Source: Planktosalinus sp963975935
Lineage (GTDB): Bacteria > Bacteroidota > Bacteroidia > Flavobacteriales > Flavobacteriaceae
DNA: 64,000 nucleotides
Assembly (NCBI GenBank): GCA_963975935.1
Contig: CAXBIQ010000006.1
Coordinates: 62,001-126,000 of the forward strand
Direction: 5' to 3'
Shown here: one piece after another, positions 58,749-64,000 of the stretch
Layout: the number at the start of each line of letters is the position of its first letter
How positions within the stretch are numbered: position 1 is the stretch's first letter
The notes under the pieces: generated by a model
Seen by the model: the letters and a program-made list of their open reading frames with translations, nothing else
Databases searched by the model: none
Told to the model about the DNA's origin: nothing
Position numbers and translations under genes: made by a program

Positions 58749-61490
58749 TTAAAATTTAAAATTGTATGTAATTGTAGGTACAGGCACTGAAAAAATAGAA
58801 CTTTGATACGCCTTGATGTCTCCATCTTCAGTTACAAAAAATACTGAGAAAGGATTATTCCTTCCTAGAACGTTGTATATTGAGATGTTCCAAAAGCTAT
58901 GTGCAAATTTTTTAATTTTATGATTCCCTTCCATGTTAAAACCAATGTCTAAACGATAAAAATCAGGAATTCTAAATTGATTTCTATCACTGTATAATAC
59001 ATATTGAGAGCCTCCTTCTTGAAATGCTCCCACAGGAAATGTAACAGGTCTTCCGGTCTGATATACAAAGTTTCCTGAAAAACTATACCTTTTAGTGAGC
59101 TTATAATTTAAAACCAAACTAAAATCATGGGGTTTATCGTAGTTTGAAGGGAAATAATTTCCATTATTTACTTGTTCTTCAGAAAATTCACTGGCTAGTT
59201 TAAACAGGGTGCGTGAATACGTATAACCCAACCATCCATTGAGTTTTCCTTCATTTTTCTTCACTAAAAATTCAACGCCATAAGACTTTCCGGGTCCCTG
59301 AAGTACTTCCGTTTCAACAAATTCATTTAAGAGTAATTGTCCCCCCACTTTATAGTCCAGTATGTTATTTAATTTTTTGTAATAACCTTCTATACTAAGT
59401 TCATAAAGATTGTTTTTTATATTTTTAAAGACACCCAAAGAATATTGCTGTCCTCTTTGCGGTTTAATATGAGTGTCTGATAACTTCCACGTATCCAGAG
59501 GAGAAGCAGTGGTGTTGTTTGAGAGCGTATGAATGTATTGTAATGTATTGTTATAAGATGCTTTCAGGGATAAAGATGGAGATAGTAAATATCTTGCAGA
59601 TGCTCTTATTTCCAGTCCACTATGTGTCTCTACGAGTTCGTTTTTATCATAATGAACTGTATCCAAAACTGTCGAATTATTTAAAGGTTGACCCGGAATA
59701 TATGTGCGTTGACTGTTTTCCCCCAATAAATTAAACATAGAGTATCTTAATCCGGCATCAATAGATAACTCTTCAGTAAGCTTCCACTCATCAGATATGT
59801 AGAGTGCAGACTCCAGCCCCTGCTCTTTATCCACTGAAAAAGTCTCGATTTCAGAGGTTTGACCTAACGGGTTAACTTCTCCCGGATTAATACTATACAG
59901 TTTTGAAGAGATTCCCATTTCAAGACGGTGTGATGTGTTTATTTGAGTATTGAAATCATATTTTATTTCGGTTTCATTTAAATCAAACCCAAATTCAAAA
60001 TCTCCTGTTGTTTGTTTGTCAAAATCGATCCCATACTTATACTGACTATAGGCTAAAGAAAGGTTTCCATTGGTTTTATCGTTGTATTTATGAGCCCAAC
60101 TTAAAGAGGCTAAAGAATTGCTGTATGAGTACAAAGAATCGATTGTAATATTAAAAACATCATTGCTGTGATATCCGGTCATCATCAGCTTATTTTTTTC
60201 GTTTATTTTATGGTTGTATTTAACAATTACGTCATAAAATGAAGCTGTTGTATTATTCAGGGTTTCATCATCAAGAGTTTTTAAAATCCAATCTGAATAT
60301 GACCCTCTGGCACCCACCATTAAACCTGCTTTGTCTTTAATTAGTGGTGTCTCCAGTGTTATATTACCCGTCACGGGACCTATTGAAACTTCTCCTTTGA
60401 ATTTATCGGTACTGGCGTCCTTTGTGGTCATTTCAATGACTGATGAGAGTCTTCCGCCAAACCGTGCTGGGATACTTCCTTTATAAATTTCAGCTTTAGC
60501 TGTTGTAAACGGATTAATAGCAGAAAATATTCCAAAAAAATGTGATGGGTTATAAATTACTCCCCCATCTAGCAGAAATAGATTTTGATCTGTTTTTCCA
60601 CCTCTTATATTGTAGCCCAAAGAGGCTTCCCCGGCAGTACTTATTCCCGGCAAAGTAGTTGCTACTTTTAATATATCCCTTTCCCCCAGTACCAAGGGGA
60701 TATTCTTGATTTGTTCTACTTCTATTTTCGAAATTCCGCTTAGGGTTTGTCTTACATTGGCTTGGGCGTTTGATTTTAATAAGATTTCATCCAGTAATTC
60801 CATTCCTTCATTCATTAAAAGATTTAAGTTGCCACTGCTGTAAATAAGCACTTCCACTTTTAAAGTTTCCATACCCAAAGCCTGTATTTTAATAGTGTTT
60901 AATCCTCTTTTAAGGGACAATGAGTAATATCCTTCCTGGTTTGTTGTGGTATATACAGACGTCCCTTCAACATTTATAGTGCTTTGACTTAGTGGCTCAC
61001 CTGTTTTTTGATTGGTTATGATGCCACTTAAAGTGTAAGTGTCAGCAATCATCATTGCATTTTCTTTTCCAATAACCACTGTTTCAGATTTTTTTGAATC
61101 TGATAAGAAACTATTTTTTTGAAGTATGGGAGTTACTAATTCTGATGGTTTTTCACTCTCTTCATTATTAAAAAAATTGTCAGGCAATTCTTTAAAAATA
61201 AAATTTCCTTTAGTTAAAATGATTTTGTTATTTAACAATGTATAGTTGAGGGGCGTCTTTGAGAAAAAGGAATCTAAAAGTTCATTTATATCATTGCCTT
61301 CAAAGGTGCCGGTTACAACTTCATTTAAAACCCATTCTTTTTGATAATAAAATTTATAAGACGTAGCATTTTCAATTTCATCCAAAGCTTTCTCAAGTGA
61401 AACACTTTCAAATGAGAATTTTAAACTTTCCTGAGAATAGGTTAAAAGAGAGATGCTTAAAAATAAAAGGTTGAGTATTATATGTTTCAT
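58749..61490 (-). CDS. TonB-dependent receptor with N-terminal STN domain
   Basis: 913 residues. Signal peptide, STN (secretin/TonB N-terminal) domain about 22-95 (LKFSFESVSLEKALDEIENATSYKFYYQKEWV), an acidic linker, carboxypeptidase-like regulatory domain about 152-235 (LSGIITNQKTGEPLSQSTINVEGT), the plug (about 240-370, LSGISKIEVEQIKNIPLVLGERDIL, GYNIRGGKTDQNLFLLDGG) and the barrel ending PVPTITYNFKF. In Bacteroidota an STN domain often marks receptors that also signal through a FecR-type anti-sigma system, but no such system is adjacent. The ligand is unknown. Confidence 0.93.
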   Translation of the reverse strand: MKHIILNLLFLSISLLTYSQESLKFSFESVSLEKALDEIENATSYKFYYQKEWVLNEVVTGTFEGNDINELLDSFFSKTPLNYTLLNNKIILTKGNFIFKELPDNFFNNEESEKPSELVTPILQKNSFLSDSKKSETVVIGKENAMMIADTYTLSGIITNQKTGEPLSQSTINVEGTSVYTTTNQEGYYSLSLKRGLNTIKIQALGMETLKVEVLIYSSGNLNLLMNEGMELLDEILLKSNAQANVRQTLSGISKIEVEQIKNIPLVLGERDILKVATTLPGISTAGEASLGYNIRGGKTDQNLFLLDGGVIYNPSHFFGIFSAINPFTTAKAEIYKGSIPARFGGRLSSVIEMTTKDASTDKFKGEVSIGPVTGNITLETPLIKDKAGLMVGARGSYSDWILKTLDDETLNNTTASFYDVIVKYNHKINEKNKLMMTGYHSNDVFNITIDSLYSYSNSLASLSWAHKYNDKTNGNLSLAYSQYKYGIDFDKQTTGDFEFGFDLNETEIKYDFNTQINTSHRLEMGISSKLYSINPGEVNPLGQTSEIETFSVDKEQGLESALYISDEWKLTEELSIDAGLRYSMFNLLGENSQRTYIPGQPLNNSTVLDTVHYDKNELVETHSGLEIRASARYLLSPSLSLKASYNNTLQYIHTLSNNTTASPLDTWKLSDTHIKPQRGQQYSLGVFKNIKNNLYELSIEGYYKKLNNILDYKVGGQLLLNEFVETEVLQGPGKSYGVEFLVKKNEGKLNGWLGYTYSRTLFKLASEFSEEQVNNGNYFPSNYDKPHDFSLVLNYKLTKRYSFSGNFVYQTGRPVTFPVGAFQEGGSQYVLYSDRNQFRIPDFYRLDIGFNMEGNHKIKKFAHSFWNISIYNVLGRNNPFSVFFVTEDGDIKAYQSSIFSVPVPTITYNFKF

Positions 61491-61679
61491 AAAAAAATAT
61501 ATTTCTTAAATATTTTAGGATAACTGAAACGTTTTTAATTCATTAAAAAAATACTTGTCATTAAAAATACTTACAACTAAAGATAATGATGGAATATGCA
61601 TTTTTTTAACTAAATAATACTCAATATTACAGTATGTTTTTAGTTCACGCAATATTTGATAACATAGATTTATAAATTT

Positions 61680-61735
61680 AAACCCTGATTTTATAAATTC
61701 AAACTCGTTATATTTTCTGAAACCCTGTTTTTATA
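61680..61735. repeat. Two 16-base direct repeats with a 40-base period
   Basis: AAACCCTGATTTTATA (61680-61695) and AAACCCTGTTTTTATA (61720-61735) differ at one base. The spacing equals about four helical turns, so both would face the same side of the DNA. They lie about 190-245 bases upstream of the TonB receptor start. Confidence 0.5.
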
Positions 61736-61974
61736 GTTTAACTTTTATAAAGTCTGGAACAACAGTTGCCAGAGCTTTTAGTTTTAAAATCTATAATGAC
61801 TTTTGCATTCCAAAGTAGTCCTCCAAAGTGCTATACTATCAACAAAAATTTCAAAAGTGTTAAAACTTCAAGTAAATAGCATCTATTTTAGCTTAAAAGA
61901 AATGTGTGATATTTTGTTAAGATATTGAAGATGGCTTTTTTTAAGTGAAAGGATAACAACCTGACCATCTTTAT

Positions 61975-62016
61975 AACCTTCCCATACGTCACTGCGTGGG
62001 AAGGTTTCTTTTTTTT
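61975..62016 (+). terminator. Strong hairpin with T-run, no upstream gene
   Basis: AACCTTCCCA (61975-61984) pairs perfectly with TGGGAAGGTT (61997-62006), followed by a run of nine T with one C. A transcript ending here would have to start in the spacer or in the opposite-facing receptor leader. Confidence 0.65.
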
Positions 62017-62161
62017 ATTGGGAATATCCTAAAAAAGAATATGTTAGCCTTATGTGAATAAAGCAAAAGAATATCTGTATAACGTCAGGGGTATTAAAAA
62101 TAAAGGAACAAATTTGTAAAAATTATAAATATTAAGGAAGAATACCCTAAAAAGAAACTAT

Positions 62162-62296
62162 ATGAAAAACAAACAATTTGCACGGATTGGTAAAATTACA
62201 CCCCGTGCACTGTATAAAGAAACTTCAGGAGTTAGGAATTCTGTGAAGAATAAAGCATCCCGTTCTGAAGACCCGGCACATCCCCATATAAAGTAA
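62162..62296 (+). CDS. Very small basic protein, unknown
   Basis: 44 residues (MKNKQFARIGKITPRALY and onward), strongly basic (Lys/Arg) until the end (SEDPAHPHIK). No membrane segment or signal peptide. It is followed 37 bases later by a small membrane protein gene on the same strand, and a terminator lies after both. No family was recognised; coding is supported by its placement and the conserved-looking start only. Confidence 0.4.
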   Translation: MKNKQFARIGKITPRALYKETSGVRNSVKNKASRSEDPAHPHIK

Positions 62297-62333
62297 AGAA
62301 TAATAATTGACGTTAAATCAAAATTTAAAGAGA

Positions 62334-62495
62334 ATGAACAAACTTTTTATATTTCTGACATTCGCCTGTATCGCTCTTTGGATAATAGGTCTTCTATTTT
62401 TGGATATAGGTTTTGAAATACACCTTTTACTTGTGATGGCTGGAATGTGTTTTTCTTTAAAATTGTTGCGGGATGAACTTACCAGACAAAAATAA
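62334..62495 (+). CDS. Small two-helix membrane protein (DUF5670/Lmo0937-like)
   Basis: 53 residues from ATG 62334; an upstream in-frame TTG at 62307 is unlikely. Two hydrophobic helices (about residues 3-22 and 26-42) and a charged C-terminus (LLRDELTRQK). The pattern of a helix ending W-x-x-G-x-x, a short turn, then I-H-L-L-L-V resembles the DUF5670 family of small membrane proteins, which often respond to envelope stress. Function is unknown. A terminator hairpin follows at 62554. Confidence 0.6.
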   Translation: MNKLFIFLTFACIALWIIGLLFLDIGFEIHLLLVMAGMCFSLKLLRDELTRQK

Positions 62496-62553
62496 ATTAG
62501 CCTAACAATTTAAATATCCTAAGAAGACAAGATAATGTGTGAGGTTGAAATGG

Positions 62554-62582
62554 CCCGGTCGAGAGACCGGGTTATTTTTTTA
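62554..62582. terminator. Terminator hairpin with GAGA tetraloop
   Basis: CCCGGTC (62554-62560), GAGA loop, GACCGGG (62565-62571), then a T-run. It serves the small-protein pair and overlaps the 3' end of the convergent AraC-type gene. Confidence 0.85.
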
Positions 62583-63617
62583 ATCCTTGGTGTCTTTTAT
62601 ATTTCTTTTATTATTCTGCTGGAATTCTGAGGGTGAAATATTATATTTTTCCTTGAATATTTTAGAGAAATAACTTTTACTGGAAAGGCCTACCTTCTGA
62701 ACAATTTCAGAAATGTTATAATCTGAGTTAGACAATAGCTCTTTTGCCACTTCCAGCCTTATAACCTGAATGTAACCATTCACGGTGTTGTGGTAAAAAT
62801 ATTTAAAACCTTCCTGTAGTTTATTAGTATTCAATCCCACCCTCCGCGATAAACTGTCTATATTGTCCAGTTCTGCAATCTCTTCATTAATAATCCTGGA
62901 CGCTTTTTGAACCAATTCAATTTCTGCACGTCTCAATAAAGAGCGTTTTCCGGTTTCTTGCAAATCGTCCTGATACATTAAAATTTGTTCTGATAGAATA
63001 TTATATGCTTTCCCTTCAAGATAGAGCCTTCTTATAAGGTCAATATTTTCAAACTCCTGTATCCGGTTAAAAGTCTCTGCCAGACGCAAACTGTAATATC
63101 CCTGATAATAAAATTTTCTTTTGGCTATTTTATCCAAAAACAACTCTTTTAAATCAGAATTCAGATTTTTAAGTTCGCAATCCATCTTTTTATGAAAACC
63201 TTCCCGGTCAATTTCAAGACTGTTTATACGTGTTTTTGTATCTGCTAAGAAGTGCAAGATATGTCCGTTGTGATTTTCACTTCCCAAAATATTACATTGA
63301 TATTGCTCCAATTCGTGCCACTCATCATCGTTTTCAAAAGAGTGCTTTACAAAGCCTTCTATACAGTATATAAACTTTAAGGGATGTACCTTGTTTACAA
63401 TAAATTGTATTTCAATATCATCGTGAAACATACAATCATATTGGATGATACCCAGACCTCCGTCAAAATTTATCCCTTTAATGGTGCCTTTTCCCCATTT
63501 TTTAGGTATTCTAATCCAATATTCCCCACAACTGGATCTAACAGCGCAATTAAAAGCTTCAGCCATATCTTGTATCACCAGATTGAAGGGTAATGACTTT
63601 ACTTGAATCGTTTTCAA
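62580..63617 (-). CDS. AraC-family transcriptional regulator
   Basis: 345 residues. The C-terminal 100 or so residues are the AraC-type DNA-binding domain: the first helix-turn-helix around EEIAELDNIDSLSRRVGLNTNKLQEGFKYFY and the second NISEIVQKVGLSSKSYFSKIFKEKYNISPSEFQQ. The N-terminal two-thirds is a helix/beta mix without a sensor domain I can name. It may sense a signal directly. It is convergent with the small-protein genes and shares their terminator. The ligand and targets are unknown. Confidence 0.9.
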   Translation of the reverse strand: MKTIQVKSLPFNLVIQDMAEAFNCAVRSSCGEYWIRIPKKWGKGTIKGINFDGGLGIIQYDCMFHDDIEIQFIVNKVHPLKFIYCIEGFVKHSFENDDEWHELEQYQCNILGSENHNGHILHFLADTKTRINSLEIDREGFHKKMDCELKNLNSDLKELFLDKIAKRKFYYQGYYSLRLAETFNRIQEFENIDLIRRLYLEGKAYNILSEQILMYQDDLQETGKRSLLRRAEIELVQKASRIINEEIAELDNIDSLSRRVGLNTNKLQEGFKYFYHNTVNGYIQVIRLEVAKELLSNSDYNISEIVQKVGLSSKSYFSKIFKEKYNISPSEFQQNNKRNIKDTKD

Positions 63618-63797
63618 TATAAAAAGTATTAATGTTGAGGTTATAGGAGGTAAATATAATTATAAAAAAAGAATTTGTTTTCAAGAAATATTTCACTTTA
63701 GAGATTTTTTACAATGAGCTGCACCTTCTGGTTATTATTTTTAAAAAATTATTGTAAGCTTTCGGAAAATGTACTTTCTTCGTAAAAAATAGTAGAA

Positions 63798-64000
63798 ATG
63801 AACAGAATTTTAGGCATTGGGTCAAGAATTGATCACCCCATTCACGGCAAGGGTGTCGTCACAAATGTTACATCAAAAATGTATTGGGTAACCTTTATCG
63901 AGAAAGGACTGGAAACGATACCCGTTGATGATGATTTTGAAACAATAGAAGTTGTGGAAGACGAAGTGGATACCGTAAGCTTTTCTGAGGTAGAAGAGTC
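63798..64000 (+). CDS. Conserved protein of unknown function, 5' part
   Basis: The frame begins with ATG at 63798 and is open to the end of the window, so the C-terminus is missing. The visible 67 residues start MNRILGIGSRIDHPIHGKGVVTNV and contain repeated Gly-Val-x turns followed by an acidic stretch (DDDFETIEVVEDEVD). 'GSRIDHPIHGKGVV' recalls small beta-barrel (SH3-like) domains that follow a 'HPxxGxGxV' pattern, as in some RNA polymerase-associated or RecQ-linked proteins. No family is assigned. Confidence 0.6.
   Translation, partial: MNRILGIGSRIDHPIHGKGVVTNVTSKMYWVTFIEKGLETIPVDDDFETIEVVEDEVDTVSFSEVEE

Larger units (their letters stand above)
61491..62161. other. Long spacer upstream of the receptor and the small-protein genes
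   Basis: 671 bases with no protein gene of plausible length on either strand. It holds two copies of AAACCCTG[A/T]TTTTATA (61680-61695 and 61720-61735), exactly 40 bases apart, and a strong hairpin with T-run at 61975-62014 that does not end any gene seen. The rest is AT-rich and was not interpretable. Confidence 0.6.

Noticed and set aside
1..64000. CRISPR array, prophage, transposase or known anti-phage system
   Set aside because: No regularly spaced repeats, no phage structural or lysis genes, no transposase or integrase motifs were found; the only mobile-looking structure is the cassette-like region.

Overview
The window comes from the chromosome of a Bacteroidota bacterium, almost certainly a member of the Flavobacteriaceae. 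The evidence is gliding-motility genes (gldA, gldB, gldC), secreted enzymes with type IX secretion (T9SS) C-terminal sorting domains, TonB-dependent receptors of the STN/CarboxypepD_reg type, a DAHP synthase-chorismate mutase fusion, a 649-residue FtsZ, AT-rich spacers and promoters of the TTG-N(18-21)-TAnnTTTG type. The genus cannot be fixed from the sequence alone.

Layout. 1-1836: 3' part of an outer-membrane receptor. 2055-4046: two accessory genes (an FAD-dependent oxidoreductase and an LprI-like secreted protein), each bounded by sequences that obey the geometry of integron gene cassettes. 4052-12000: acyl-CoA dehydrogenase, a subtilase with a small lipoprotein resembling its propeptide, metK behind a probable SAM-II riboswitch, a lipid A deacylase-like protein, a head-GIN lipoprotein and gldA. 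12000-24300: DAHP synthase/chorismate mutase, rsgA, dtd, two transglutaminase-fold DUF3857 proteins (one apparently catalytically dead), a MazG-like hydrolase, aroA, queA, a secreted S1 protease and rlmN. 24354-31434: a small secreted protein, a polyprenyl synthase, an ECF sigma operon, dnaG and a degenerate LuxR-type response regulator. 31614-39023: nadE, gldB-gldC plus an unknown gene, a second ECF sigma factor with an 887-residue chimera, engB and an alpha/beta hydrolase.

39301-54685 is the division and cell-wall (dcw) cluster mraZ-rsmH-ftsL-ftsI-murE-mraY-murD-ftsW-murG-murC-ftsQ-ftsA-ftsZ. It is tightly packed with many overlaps and is preceded by three GTGGG boxes that fit an MraZ operator. 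A yqeY-like gene follows after a terminator. murF and ddl are not in the cluster. 55268-55743 is a repeat-rich spacer with a tRNA-Arg(TCG) gene, a broken duplicate of that tRNA and duplicated terminator hairpins. 55744-61490 (minus strand) is a nutrient-uptake-type operon: TonB receptor, DUF4249 lipoprotein and an MG2-like secreted protein. The right end has two very small genes, an AraC-type regulator and the start of an uncharacterised gene.

Most of the window is conserved core. The parts most worth a second look are the cassette-like region at 2.0-4.0 kb, the propeptide-like lipoprotein next to the subtilase, the sigma/TonB-plug/vWA chimera, the degenerate signalling and enzyme domains (response regulator, DnaG zinc domain, pseudo-transglutaminase) and the tRNA-Arg duplication. 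No phage, CRISPR, transposase or integrase gene was seen.
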